Counted from the first letter of the stretch, positions 45,643 through 59,400 are shown. The stretch is 64,000 nucleotides of DNA from Amycolatopsis balhimycina FH 1894 (GCF_000384295.1 NZ_KB913037.1:10718228-10782227), one strand, 5' to 3'. Notes: a model not told the origin generated them from the sequence alone. Numbers and translations are program-made.

Positions 45643-46335
45643 ATGACGGACGACACCCGGGCGCGGATCCTGCGGGCGGCGCTGGCGGAGTTCTCGGCGC
45701 GGGGTTTCCACGCCACGTCGGTGCGGGAGCTGGCCGAGCGCGTCGGCGTGACCAAGACCGCGGTGCTCTACCACTTCCCGGGCAAGGCGGACATCGTCAC
45801 GGCGCTGGCCGAGCCGATGCTGGCCGATTTCGACGCGGCGCTGGCGAAGGCGGCGGACGCCCCCGACCCCCGCCGGGCGGCGATCGAAGGACTGCTCGAC
45901 GTCTGGCTGGCCCACCGGTACCTGCTCCGGATGAACCTGCGGGACCTCAGTCTGACCGCGTCGGACGAGGTGTTCGAACGCTTCCGCGACGGCATGCTCA
46001 AGGCCAACGGCCTGGTCGCCGGGCCCGAACCGGCCTTCGCGGACCAGGTTCGCGCGGCGCAGGCGATCGCGATGCTCAGCGACCCGGTGGTCCTGTTCGC
46101 CGACACGCCGCCGGCCGAACTGCGCGCGGCGATCCTGGCCGGCGTCGACCGGCTGTTCACGGCCGAGCCCGCGGCCAAGGTCCGCGGCCGCCGCGGCAGG
46201 CCGCCGGCGATGAGCCCGGAAACGCTCGAGGCGGCCCGGCGCCTGCACGACGCCGGGCACACGCCGTCCGACATCGCGACCACGCTCGGCGTCTCCCGGG
46301 CGACGATCTACCGCCACCTGCCGGGCGCGGATTAA
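45643..46335 (+). CDS. TetR-family regulator with an extra C-terminal HTH
   Basis: A 230-residue protein. The N-terminal TetR HTH is TRARILRAALAEFSARGFHATSVRELAERVGVTKTAVLYHFPGKADIV, with a helical core to about residue 180. The C-terminus is a Hin/resolvase-type HTH (GRRGRPPAMSPETLEAARR, HDAGHTPSDIATTLGVSRA, TIYRHL). Two DNA-binding units in one chain are uncommon. It probably represses the divergent monooxygenase gene through the twin 15-bp sites. Confidence 0.85.
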   Translation: MTDDTRARILRAALAEFSARGFHATSVRELAERVGVTKTAVLYHFPGKADIVTALAEPMLADFDAALAKAADAPDPRRAAIEGLLDVWLAHRYLLRMNLRDLSLTASDEVFERFRDGMLKANGLVAGPEPAFADQVRAAQAIAMLSDPVVLFADTPPAELRAAILAGVDRLFTAEPAAKVRGRRGRPPAMSPETLEAARRLHDAGHTPSDIATTLGVSRATIYRHLPGAD

Positions 46336-46365
46336 TGAGACGACTTGTGAGACTTTTGAGACTGT

Positions 46366-49311
<2,946 letters not shown>

Positions 49312-50310
49312 TCAGGCGGATTCGCGCAGGTGGAGGCCCGCGCGGATGATCAGCTCGCCGGGCTCGAGCGGGGCGGCACCGGTCACGAGCCGGGCCGCCT
49401 GCTCGACGGCCAGCGCGCCGAGCGCGCGCGTGTCGATGGCGACGCTCGAGAGCTCCGGCTCGACCAGGGTGCCGAGCGCGAGCCCGTCGAACCCGATCAC
49501 GGCGAGATCGGCGGGCACACGCAGGCCGAACCGGCGCGCCTCGCGCAGCGCGCCGATGGCCATCACGTCGTTGAACGCGAACACGGCAGTGACGTCGGGG
49601 TGCGCGGCGAGCAGCGCGGCCAGCGCCGTGCCGCCGCCGCCGACGGTCTGGGCGGCGGCGGTGATCCAGCCGGGGTGCACGGCGATCCCGCACTCGGCGG
49701 CGGCCCGCCGGAACCAGGTCTGCCGGACGCTCGGCGCGGGGTGGCCGTCGAGCATCCCGATCCGCCGGTGCCCGCGCGAGACCAGGTGGGCGACGGCCTC
49801 GCGGACGCCGTCCTCGCCGTCGATCCCGATGCCGCTGAACCGCGGGATGCGCGGCTCCCGGCCGATCAGCACCACCGGGATGCCGGCGGTGAGGCGGTCG
49901 AGGTCCTCGTCGGACCGGCTGAAGTAGCCGACGACCGCGTCGACCTGGGCGCCGATCACCCGCAGCGTGGCGAGCTCCTGCTCGGGGTCGTCGGTGGTGT
50001 CGTGGACGACCACGTGCCAGCCGCGGGCCCGGGCCGCCTCCAGCGCCCCGGAGGCGACCTCGGTGAAGAACGGGTTGAGCAGGTCCGGCACCACCAGGCC
50101 GATCGTGGTGGTGTCCGGCCGGACCAAGCCGCGGGCGAAGCGGCTGGGGCGGTAGCCGAGCTCACGGGCGACGTCGAGGACGCGCTGCTTGGTCGAGCCG
50201 TCGATCTCGGCCTTGTCGTTCAGCGCCCGCGACACCGTCTGCCGGGACACCCCGGCCGAGCGGGCGACGTCGTGGATCGTCACCCGCCGCGTCTCCGTGC
50301 TCTCCGGCAC
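49312..50310 (-). CDS. LacI-family regulator
   Basis: A 332-residue repressor. GTG 50310 is chosen because GGGAGG lies 7 bases upstream; earlier in-frame starts fall inside the 51-bp repeat. The HTH is VTIHDVARSAGVSRQTVSRALN, the hinge helix YRPSRFARGLVR, and the periplasmic-binding-like domain starts at TIGLVVPDLLNPFF. It precedes lacZ on the same strand. Confidence 0.9.
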   Translation of the reverse strand: MPESTETRRVTIHDVARSAGVSRQTVSRALNDKAEIDGSTKQRVLDVARELGYRPSRFARGLVRPDTTTIGLVVPDLLNPFFTEVASGALEAARARGWHVVVHDTTDDPEQELATLRVIGAQVDAVVGYFSRSDEDLDRLTAGIPVVLIGREPRIPRFSGIGIDGEDGVREAVAHLVSRGHRRIGMLDGHPAPSVRQTWFRRAAAECGIAVHPGWITAAAQTVGGGGTALAALLAAHPDVTAVFAFNDVMAIGALREARRFGLRVPADLAVIGFDGLALGTLVEPELSSVAIDTRALGALAVEQAARLVTGAAPLEPGELIIRAGLHLRESA

Positions 50311-50391
50311 CGCCCACCTCCCTCTCCGGAGGTCGAGTATGCCCGCCCGCGGCCGGCGCGCTACCCCGGCCGCCCCGCTCAGGCCGGAAGT

Positions 50392-50442
50392 CCGTGAATG
50401 GCACATTCACGGACTCTACGTCCCTCGATGTGCCATTCACGG
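50392..50442. repeat. 51-bp palindrome, copy 3 of 3
   Basis: The outer 15 bases match copies 1 and 2. In the left half, AGTCCGTGAATG is mirrored by CATTCACGGACT, so this copy can also form a shorter internal hairpin. It lies between the lacI-type gene and a small membrane ORF. Confidence 0.8.
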
Positions 50443-50457
50443 ACTTCGGCCGTCGCG

Positions 50458-50673
50458 CTACCCGGCCGGGTTGCGGTCGCGGCGCTTCACGACGAACCGC
50501 CAGCCGATCGCGAAGATGACCGCCTGCAGTGTCATCAGCGCGACGCCGATGCCCGCCGGGAAGAGTCCACTGTGGCCGGTCAGGTTGTGCGCGCCGGCGG
50601 GGGTGCCGCCGATGTCGGCGCCGGTCAGCACCAGGCCGGCGCCGGTGATCAGGAAGACGATGATGGCCAGCAC
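50458..50673 (-). CDS. Small two-helix membrane protein or gene remnant
   Basis: A possible 71-residue protein from GTG 50673: a hydrophobic helix ([18 protein letters not shown]), a polar loop ([13 protein letters not shown]), a second helix ([18 protein letters not shown]) and a basic tail [13 protein letters not shown]. Its start abuts exactly the first recognisable residue of a glutaminase remnant on the other strand. This may therefore be the 3' part of a longer gene truncated by a deletion. No family is recognised. Confidence 0.4.
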   Translation of the reverse strand: MLAIIVFLITGAGLVLTGADIGGTPAGAHNLTGHSGLFPAGIGVALMTLQAVIFAIGWRFVVKRRDRNPAG

Positions 50674-50838
50674 GGCCTGCCCGGCAAGAGCGGGGTGGGT
50701 GGCGGCATCGTCGCGATCGTGCCGGGCCGGTGCGCGGTCTGCGTCTGGAGCCCGGGGCTGGACGCGCGCGGCAACTCCGTCGCCGGCGTCGCCGCGCTCG
50801 ACCGGTTCACGACGCTGACGGGCTGGTCGGTCTTCTGA
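50674..50838 (+). pseudogene. 3' remnant of a glutaminase gene
   Basis: The frame reads [51 protein letters not shown] and stop. This is the C-terminal part of GlsA-type glutaminases (AKSGVGGGI, VFSPPLDxxGNSVxG). The upstream 250 or so residues are absent. It is a truncated, non-functional gene end. Confidence 0.7.
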
Positions 50839-50918
50839 GAACCTTATTCTGGTTAGGACCGCAGCTCGCCCGCCTGCGGTGACTCTCGCGCCGGCCGACG
50901 GCTGAACAAGGTTCTGAG

Positions 50919-51536
50919 TCAGCGCAGGTAGTTGTAGACGCTGGCGCGGGAGATCCCGAGCAGGTCGGTCAGCGACGGCACCGCGTTCTTCAGCTCGAGG
51001 AAGCCACGCGCCTTCAGCAACCGCACCAGGTCCTTCTTCGCGGCCGCCGGCAGGCTGTGCGGGGTGTGGCCGTGCTCGGCCGCGTAGTCCTCGACCAGGG
51101 CGCGCAGCTCGTCGGCGGTGCGGGCGCGCAGGGATTCGGTGAGCGGGGCGGGATCGTCGGTGCGGGACAGGCGGGTCAGGGCGCGGGCGGCCGAACCGAG
51201 CAGGGAGACGTCGAGGTTGAGGCACAGCGCCGCGACGTACTCGCCGCGCCCGTTGCGGATGCCGATCGACGTGCTCTTCGCGGGGCGCCCGTCCGGGAAG
51301 CGGTTCGGGTAGTTCTGGAGCACGTCCGGGAACTCCGGGTCGGCGATCCGGGCCAGGCCCAGCTCGGTCGCGGGGTCGCCGACGGCGCGCCCGGACAGGC
51401 TGCCTTCGATCGCGCGCACGGCTTGAGCCGGGTCGCGCAGGTCGTGCAGGACGACCTCGCACAGGCCAGGGAACATCCGGCCGACGGCGTGGGCGATCTT
51501 CTCCGCCTCGCGCAGCAGCAGCTCGTCCTCGGTCAT
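50919..51536 (-). CDS. YheO/DauR-type regulator
   Basis: A 205-residue protein with a YheO-like PAS domain (LCEVVLHDLRDPAQAVRAIEG, KSTSIGIRNGRGEYVAALCLNLD) and a C-terminal HTH (LPAAAKKDLVRLLKARGFLEL, SLTDLLGISRASVYNYLR). The start overlaps the PLP-enzyme stop (ATGA). Family members such as DauR sense amino acid catabolism. Being in one operon with a PLP enzyme suggests control of its own amino acid pathway. Confidence 0.82.
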   Translation of the reverse strand: MTEDELLLREAEKIAHAVGRMFPGLCEVVLHDLRDPAQAVRAIEGSLSGRAVGDPATELGLARIADPEFPDVLQNYPNRFPDGRPAKSTSIGIRNGRGEYVAALCLNLDVSLLGSAARALTRLSRTDDPAPLTESLRARTADELRALVEDYAAEHGHTPHSLPAAAKKDLVRLLKARGFLELKNAVPSLTDLLGISRASVYNYLR

Positions 51537-52651
51537 CCGATCAGCTCCCGCAGCTTGTCCGCCGCCTTCAGGCCCGACCCGGTGAGCACGACGACGGTGG
51601 TTTCGCCGGGCCGGATCGCGCCGCGGGCGCGGAAGACGTCGATGGCCGCGGCGGCGGTCGCGCTCGTCGGCTCGGCGTAGAGACCGAGGGACGCGAGACG
51701 GCGGGCGGCCGCGGCGATGGCGTCCTCCTCGATCGCGGCGGTGTCGCCGCCCGAGCGCCGGATCGCCGCGACGACTTCGGGGAGCCGCACCGGCTGCCGG
51801 ATCGCGGTCCCCTCGGCGACGGTCGGGGCGAACGGCGGTGGCGGCCGGTCGTGGAAGGCCGCGTCGACGGGCGAGCAGTTCCGCGGCTGGGCGACCAGCA
51901 GCCGCGGTCGCTTCGCGATCGACCCGGCGGCCAGCAGCTCGCCGAACCCGAGGTCGCAGCCCAGCACGATGCTGCCCGCGCCGGCGACGGTGACGACGGC
52001 GTCCGGCGCGCGGAAGCCGAGGTCTTCCCACAGCTCGTAGGCGAGGGTCTTGGTGCCCTGCAGGAAGAACGGGTGCCAGTTGTGGCTCGCGTAGGTCGTG
52101 CGGGCCGAGCGGCGGACAGCTTCGGCGGCGGTGTCGTCGCGCGTGCCGGGCACCAGTTCGACGGCCGCGCCGTACGCTCGGGTTTGCAGCACCTTCGCGG
52201 GTGACGTCCCCTGGGGGGCGAGGACGGTCGCCGAGATCCCGGCCGCGGCGCTGTAGGCCGCCACCGACGAGCCGCCGTTGCCGGAGCTGTCTTCCAGGAG
52301 CTCCCGCACCCCGGCGCCGGCCAGCGCGGAGATCATGACGCTGGAACCGCGGTCCTTGAAGCTGCCGGTCGGGCTGAACCACTCGAGCTTGAACCGGACG
52401 TCGCCGCTGTGACCGCCGTCCCAGGCCCGCGGGACCAGGGGAGTGCAGCCTTCGCCCAGCGACACCGGATCGAGGTCGCCGGGCAGGGCGGCCCGGTACC
52501 GCCAGAGCGAGCGGACGCGTGCGTCGACGTCGCCGGGCGTGAGGCCGGCCAGCGGAGGCACCGTCAGCGGCGCGCCGTCGTCACCGCGCCAGCGCCGCGG
52601 GTCGCCGGGGTACCGCACCCCCGAGCGCTCGTCGGTGTACCAGTACTCCAC
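51533..52651 (-). CDS. PLP-dependent enzyme, threonine-synthase-like (fold type II)
   Basis: A 372-residue protein. The PLP lysine is in PTGSFKDRGSSVMISAL and the phosphate-binding loop is EDSSGNGGSSVAAYSAAAG. GTG 52651 is preferred because GGAGG is well spaced. An N-terminal zinc-ribbon or clamp region of true threonine synthase is missing, so a beta-elimination or amino acid lyase role (diaminopropionate or threonine/serine ammonia-lyase type) is as likely. It is coupled to the YheO-type regulator gene. Confidence 0.75.
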   Translation of the reverse strand: MEYWYTDERSGVRYPGDPRRWRGDDGAPLTVPPLAGLTPGDVDARVRSLWRYRAALPGDLDPVSLGEGCTPLVPRAWDGGHSGDVRFKLEWFSPTGSFKDRGSSVMISALAGAGVRELLEDSSGNGGSSVAAYSAAAGISATVLAPQGTSPAKVLQTRAYGAAVELVPGTRDDTAAEAVRRSARTTYASHNWHPFFLQGTKTLAYELWEDLGFRAPDAVVTVAGAGSIVLGCDLGFGELLAAGSIAKRPRLLVAQPRNCSPVDAAFHDRPPPPFAPTVAEGTAIRQPVRLPEVVAAIRRSGGDTAAIEEDAIAAAARRLASLGLYAEPTSATAAAAIDVFRARGAIRPGETTVVVLTGSGLKAADKLRELIG

Positions 52652-52688
52652 GACCACCTCCGCTGCTGCTGGACATACAGTCCAAGTG

Positions 52689-52703
52689 TAGACGATACGT
52701 CTA
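52689..52703. promoter_or_regulatory. Palindromic operator upstream of the PLP-enzyme operon
   Basis: TAGACGATACGTCTA has 6-base arms around ATA and lies 38 bp upstream of the GTG start. A site for the YheO-type regulator is a reasonable guess. Confidence 0.5.
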
Positions 52704-53419
52704 TTGCTACTGGCTGGTATGCGAATCCTCTTCAGCTTTTTCTCAGGAAAAGCGTTAACGCGACGATGGAAAATTTCAGTCATCGCCGCCAATCGGAGTA
52801 CCGATGGTGGTCGCCCGAATGCTCTCGGTCGTCCGCGCCGTGAACCCGGCCGCCTTCGCGGCTTCCTCTTCACGCTCGCGTGAGCACCGGGAACCCCGGT
52901 GTTCGCCTAATCCACAGTGGACCAGAAGCGGTGTGCGGTGGCGGTCGTCGAATTCTTCGGACGGTTCTGAGGGCACTTCGTAAAATTGACGGAAAACGTA
53001 TCCCTCCGGCCGGTGAACCGGCGGTCTTCGCGCTTGCCGAAGCGGAGTTCGAACGGCTCGGGTTTACCGTCCGGATACTTCGTGGTGGCCCGGCGGAAAC
53101 GCCGTACCCGCCGGTCGGAGTGGGCCGGTGTGGGCAACCGTACTGCGTCCACCAGGCGGGAGGGCTTGCGCCGTCCGGTCGGCACGTCCGCCGGACCAGC
53201 GGCGGAACCGGTCCGGAGGCCGGGCGCGGACAATGCTCCTCCGGTGCCCGGGTGCGGGGAACGTGACGGCGGCGTTAAATTCTTGCGCCATCGGCCTGGT
53301 CGGTCCCGAATTTTCTGAACCGCCGCTATGAAATCGTGGCGGGTTGTTGACGTCATCGAAGGAACCCGCTTAAGTACTCCCCGTTACCCATCACCCTTTC
53401 GTGCGTAGCGGGAGTTCCC
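52704..53419. other. Long intergenic region before the synthase genes
   Basis: About 700 bp with lower GC than the flanks (for example AGCTTTTTCTCAGGAAAAGC near 52733 and AAAATTTCAG near 52770). Short open frames occur on both strands, but none has a motif or a convincing start. It probably carries the promoter and leader of the PUFA-synthase-like operon. A GGGAG site precedes the ATG at 53420. Confidence 0.4.
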
Positions 53420-56400
53420 ATGCGTCTCTCGAAAGACGACTCCGTGCCGGCCGACCTGGTCGTCGCCGTGTCGCCGCTGCGATCGCCGTCGGCGCGCGGG
53501 GTCGCGGCCGCCGCGCGTGGGGGCGGGCTCGGCGTGCTCGACCTGACCGGCGGCGGTGCCGCGGCCGCGGAAGAGCTCGCGGTGCTGGGAGAATGGGGCG
53601 TGCCGGCGTTCGGGGTCCGGCTCGCGGGCCCGGCCGGCCCGGCACTCCCGGACGCCGTGACCACCGTCCTGCTGACCGAAGACTGCCCGAGCCCGGCCCG
53701 TGACTTCCCGGGACGCCGGGTGCTGGCCGAGGTCACCTCCCGCGCGTCGGCCGCGCGGGCGGTCGCCGGTGGCGCTCACGGCCTGATCGCCCGCGGTCAC
53801 GAATGCGGCGGCCGCACGGGTGAGCTCAGCACGTACGTGTTACTTCAAGCCTTGCTCGACGACGAGACCCTGGACGTCCCGGTGTGGGCGGCGGGCGGGA
53901 TCGGGCCGCACACCGCCGCGGCGGCGGTCGCGGGCGGTGCGGCCGGCGTCGTGGTGGACACGCAGCTCGCGCTGCTCCCGGAGGCCGAACTGCCGTCGGC
54001 GCTGACCGTCGCCCTGACCGGTCTCGACGGCTCCGAAACCGTGGTCGTGGACGGTGTCCGCGTCCTGTCCCGCCGGGGGCCGGCCGGCGGAACGACGATC
54101 GAAGCCGGGCAGGACGTCTTCCTGGCCACCCGGTTCCGCGACCGCTGGGGCACGGTAACCGCCGCGGTGCGGGGCCTGCGCGACGCCATCGGCGAGGCCT
54201 TGGGCGCCGAGACCCCGGTGCTGGGCCCCGGCAGCGCGGGCAGCCGCGCCTTCGGCACGGCACTGCCGGTCGCGCAGGGCCCGATGACGCGCGTCAGCGA
54301 CCAGCCCGCGTTCGCGGCCGCGGTCGCTTCGGGCGGCGCGCTGCCGTTCATCGCGCTGGCCCTGTCCGGCGCGGACCAGACCCGCGACGTCCTGGAACGG
54401 ACCCGTGAAACCGTCGGCGACGCGCCTTGGGGCGTCGGTGTCCTCGGGTTCGCCGCCGACGACGTCAAAGCCGCGCAGCTGGCGGTGATCCGCGAGGTAC
54501 GGCCGACGCACGCGATCATCGCCGGCGGCCGCCCGGCCCAGGCCGCCGCCCTGGAGGAAGCCGGCATCTCGACGTTCCTCCACGTGCCCTCGCCGGGACT
54601 GCTCAAGCAGTTCCTCGAGGCAGGCGCGCGCAAGTTCGTCTTCGAAGGCTCGGAATGCGGCGGGCACGTCGGCCCGCGCACCAGCTTCCCGTTGTGGGAA
54701 GCCCAGCTCGGCGTCCTCGCCGACTTCCTCGCGGGCACGCCGGACGCCGCCGCGGACCTGCAGGTGCTCTTCGCCGGCGGGATCCACGACGAGCGTTCGG
54801 CCGCCATGGTGGCCGCCCTCGCCGCCCCGGTGGCGACACGCGGCGCGGCCGTCGGGGTGCTGATGGGCACCGCCTACCTGTTCACCCGCGAGGCCGTCGA
54901 CGCGGGCGCCGTCCTCCCGCTGTTCCAGCGCCGGCTCCTGGCAGCCGAGCGGACCGACCTCCTGGAAACCGCGCCGGGCCACGCCACCCGCTGCGTCCGC
55001 AGCCCGTTCACCGAGGAGTACGCGGCGATCAAGGCGGACCTCGCCGAGCGCGGCGTGCCGAGCCGCGACGCGTGGGAACACCTGGAGACGCTCAACGTCG
55101 GACGGCTGCGCCTGGCGAGCAAGGGCATCGAGCGCGTCGGCTCCGAACTGCGTGACGTCGGTGAAGACCGCCAGCTCGCCGAGGGCATGTTCATGGCGGG
55201 CGAGGTCGCCGTGCTCCGCTCGGCCGTCACCACGATCGCCGGCCTGCACCACTCGGTGGGTGCGGGTGCGAACGCGTTCCTGCGCGCGCGGGCCGCCGAA
55301 TTCGGCATCGCCGCGACGGAACAGCCGGAACCGGCGGCACCCGCGCCGCTGGACATCGCGATCGTCGGCATGGCCTGCATGTTCCCGCAGGCCCCGGACT
55401 TGGCCGCGTTCTGGGCGAACGTGCTGTCCGGCGCCGACGCGGTGACCGAGGTGCCCCCGCAGCGCTGGGACACCTCCCTCTACTACGACCCTGACGGTCA
55501 GGGGGAGCGGACGCCGTCGCGCTGGGGCGGGTTCCTGCCGGAGATCGGGTTCGACCCGCTGAAGTACGGCATCCCGCCGGCCTCGCTCGCCAGCATCGAA
55601 CCCGTGCAGCTGCTGGCCCTCGAGGCCGCGCACCGCGCGCTGGCCGACGCGGGGTACGCCGAGCGCGCGTTCGACCGGGCCCGGACGTCGGTGGTGTTCG
55701 GCGCGGAGGCGGGCAGCGACCTGTCGAACGCGATGACCCTGCGGTCGGTGCTGCCGTCGTATCTGGGCGAACTGCCGTCCGAACTGGACGAACGGCTGCC
55801 GCGGATCACCGACGACTCCTTCCCGGGCGTGCTCGCCAACGTGATCGCCGGGCGGATCGCCAACCGGCTCGACCTGGGCGGGGCCAACTACACCGTCGAC
55901 GCCGCGTGCGCGTCTTCGCTGACCGCCGTCGACGTCGCCTGCAAGGAGCTGACCGCCGGCACCAGCGACCTCGTCCTCTGCGGCGGCGCGGACCTGCACA
56001 ACGGCATCAACGACTACCTCCTGTTCGCCTCGGCGCACGCCCTCTCGCCGACCGGGCGGTCGGCGACGTTCGACAGCGCGGCCGACGGCATCGCGCTGGG
56101 CGAAGGCGTCGCCTGCGTCGCGCTGAAACGCCTCGCCGACGCCGAACGCGACGGCGACCGCGTGTACGCCGTGATCAAGGGCGTCGGGGCGGCTTCGGAC
56201 GGCCGCGCGCTCGGGCTCACCGCGCCACGCCCGGAAGGCCAGCACACCGCGTTGACCCGGGCCTACCGCAACGCCGGCGTCTCGCCCGCGCGCGTCGGGC
56301 TCGTCGAGGCGCACGGCACGGGCACCGTCGTCGGCGACCGGACCGAGCTCGGCACGCTGACGAAGGTGTTCACCGAGGCCGGCGCCGAGCCGGGCGCTTG

Positions 56401-59400
56401 CACGATCGGGTCGGTGAAGTCCCAGATCGGGCACACCAAGTGCGCCGCGGGCCTGGCCGGGCTGATCAAGGCCGCGCTGGCGCTGCACACCGGCGTCAAA
56501 CCGCCGACGCTGCACCTTTCGTCGCCGAACCCGGCGTGGGATCCCGAGACCAGCCCGTTCGTGTTCCAGTCGGCCGCGCAGCCGTGGACCGCGCCGCCGG
56601 CCGACCGGCTCGCCGGGGTCAGCGCGTTCGGCTTCGGCGGGACCAACTTCCACGTCGTGCTCCGCGCGCACGACGGCGTGCCGCCCGCGCAGGCGGCGGA
56701 CGAGTGGCCCGCCGAGCTGTTCACCTTCACGACGGACTCCGCGGCGCGGGCGCTGCTGGCGCTGGCTTCGGAAGTCCCGGCGGACCGGCAGCCGTGGCGG
56801 CTGCGCGACCTCGCCCTCAGCGCGTCCCGGCGGGCCGAAGCGGCGGGCGGGCGGATCCGCCTGGCCGTCGTCGCGTCCACTGTGGACGAACTGGCCGGCC
56901 TGCTGCGGCGGGCGCTCGCCGGTGAGGACGCGCCGGGCCTCTACCGTGCGGGCGACGACGAGCCGGGTGCGGTCGCGGTGTTGTTCCCGGGCCAGGGCAG
57001 CCAGCGGCCGGGCATGTTCGCCGAGCTGTTCGTCACCTTCCCCGAGCTGCAGCGGTACCTGCGCCTGGACCCGGACACGGCCGAGGTCGTGTTCGGGCCC
57101 GCGGTGTTCGGCGAACGCGAGCGCCAGGCGCTCGCCGAGCGCGTCACGGACACCCGCGTCGCCCAGCCCGCGCTCGGCCTCACCGGGCTGGCCGCCTTCC
57201 GGCTGCTGACCCGCGCCGGCGTGCGGCCCGCGATGGTGGGCGGGCACAGCTACGGAGAACTGACGGCGCTGGCCGCGGCCGGCGCCCTCACACCCGAAGC
57301 GCTGCTGCACGCCAGCCACGTCCGGGCCGGGGCGATCCTCGACGCGGTGCCGCCGTCCGACCCGGGCGCGATGGCCGCGGTCGCCGCGTCCGCGGCGGAC
57401 ACCGGGAAGGTGCTCGCCGACGCCGGGCTCGACGCGGTCGTCCTCGCGAACCACAACTCGCCCCGGCAGACGGTGATCTCCGGGCCGACCGCCGACGTCG
57501 AAGCGGCCGTCGTCCAGCTGCGCGACGCGGGGCTCGGCGCGAAACGGATCCCGGTCGCCTGCGGCTTCCACAGCCCCCTGGTCGCCCCCGCGGGGGAGGC
57601 GCTCGGCCGCGCCCTGGAAGCGATCGGCGTCGTGCGGCCCGCCGTCCCGGTGTACGGCAACCGGACCGCGGCGCCCTATCCGGCGGACCCCGACGAGATC
57701 CGCGCCGAACTGGCCGCGCAAGTGGGTTCACCCGTCCGGTTCGTCGAACAGGTCGAAGCGATGTACTCGGCTGGGGCGCGCGTGTTCGTCGAGGCCGGCC
57801 CCGGAGCCGTGCTGGCCAAGCAGGTCGCCGCCATCCTCGGCGACCGGCCGCACCGCACGGCCGGGTTCGAGCAGCCGGGCCGCCGCGGCCTGCCGGGCTT
57901 CCTCGGCGCGCTCGCGCAGCTGGCGGTGTCCGGGGCGCCCGTCGAGACCGGCTGGCTGTTCCGCGGCCGCGACGCGGTCGACGCGGCGACGGCCCCGCGG
58001 CCGAAGCGTCCCGGGTGGACGGTCGACGGTCACCTGCTCCGCACCGCGGACGGCGCGATCCCGGCTGGTGCGTTGCGGCCGGCCGAACGGGTTTCGCTCG
58101 GTTTCGCGCCCGCGGCCCCGCAGGCGGCCACGTCGGAGGCGATGGTCGCGGACTTCCTGCGCACGAGCCGCGAGATGATCGCGGCCCAGCGGGACGTGCT
58201 CCTCGGCTTCCTCGGCACCGACGCGCCCTTGCCGCTCTCCGCGCCGCTCCCGGTTTCGCCGCCGGTCATCGAGCAGCCCACGGTGGTGCCGGTCGTGGTT
58301 TCACCGTCGAAGGCCGCGTCGGTGCTGGAGACGGTGGTGGAGGTGATCGGGGAGCGGACGGGGTATCCGGTGGAGATGATCGAGCCGGATCTCGATCTGG
58401 AAGCCGACCTGAGCATCGACTCGATCAAGCGGGCCGAGATCGCGGGCGAACTGGCCTCCCGGCTGGGGCTGGCCGGTGGGGACGTGGAGGAGTTCGCGAA
58501 GGCCCGGACGGCTGCCGCGATCGCCGAGCTGATCGGTGACGAGCCCTCCGATGCGGCGCCGGAGACGGTGTCGGTGCTGGAGACCGTGGTCGAGGTGATC
58601 GGGGAGCGGACCGGGTATCCGGTGGAGATGATCGAGCCGGATCTCGATCTGGAAGCCGACCTGAGCATCGACTCCATCAAGCGGGCCGAGATCGCCGGTG
58701 AGCTGGCCACCCGGCTGAACCTCGACACCGGTGGCGACGTCGAAGAGCTGGCCAAGGCGCGGACCGCCGCGGCGATCGCGAAGCTCGTCGGCAGAGGACA
58801 GCCGGAACCGGACAAGCCTGCGGCACCGCCGGTGCAGGCTCCCACCGAGCCCGCACCGGTCATCGTCGCGCCGAAACGCCTGGTCATGGCCGAGTTCGAG
58901 CTGGCGACGGCCGAGACCCCCGACGTCACCGGCCGCAAGTTCCTCCTCCTCGGCCGCGGGCCACTCGCCGAGGCCGTCCGGACCCGGCTCACCGGGCTGG
59001 GCGCGACCGCCGAACTCGCCGACGACGTCCGTGCCGGGTTCGACGGGGTCCTCTTCCTGCCGGACGGCGGCCCGGTCCTGCCCGCCGCCTTCCCCCAGTA
59101 CCAGGCCGCCCTGGCGGCGAAGCCCGCCTGGCTGCTGACCGCCGGGCCCGGCGAGGGCTTGCGCGGCTTCCACCGCAGCCTCGCCCGCGAGTACCCGGAC
59201 ACGCTCACCCGCGTGGTCGAACTGTCCCCGGCCGAAAGCCCGGAAACGCGGGCCGCCGCGTTCGCCGCCGAGCTGTCCACTGTGGACCGCGAGCCCGTCG
59301 TCGTGCGGGAAGCCGGCTCCCGCAGGGGGCTCCGCATGACCGAGCAGGGACTCGGCCTGCTCGGCAGCAGCGGCGCGGGCCCGGCAGGCGACGGGGCCGC

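Noticed and set aside
50311..50406. An upstream start for the LacI-family gene near 50406
   Set aside because: The extension would be encoded by the 51-bp repeat and lacks a ribosome-binding site. GTG 50310 has a good one.
52880..53266. A 128-codon open frame upstream of the synthase genes
   Set aside because: No motif, weak start, and two other frames in the same place are equally open.
53840..57721. A 1293-codon open frame on the minus strand opposite the first synthase gene
   Set aside because: Its translation is low-complexity Arg/Gly/Val-rich text with no motifs. It mirrors the GC-rich third positions of the real plus-strand gene.
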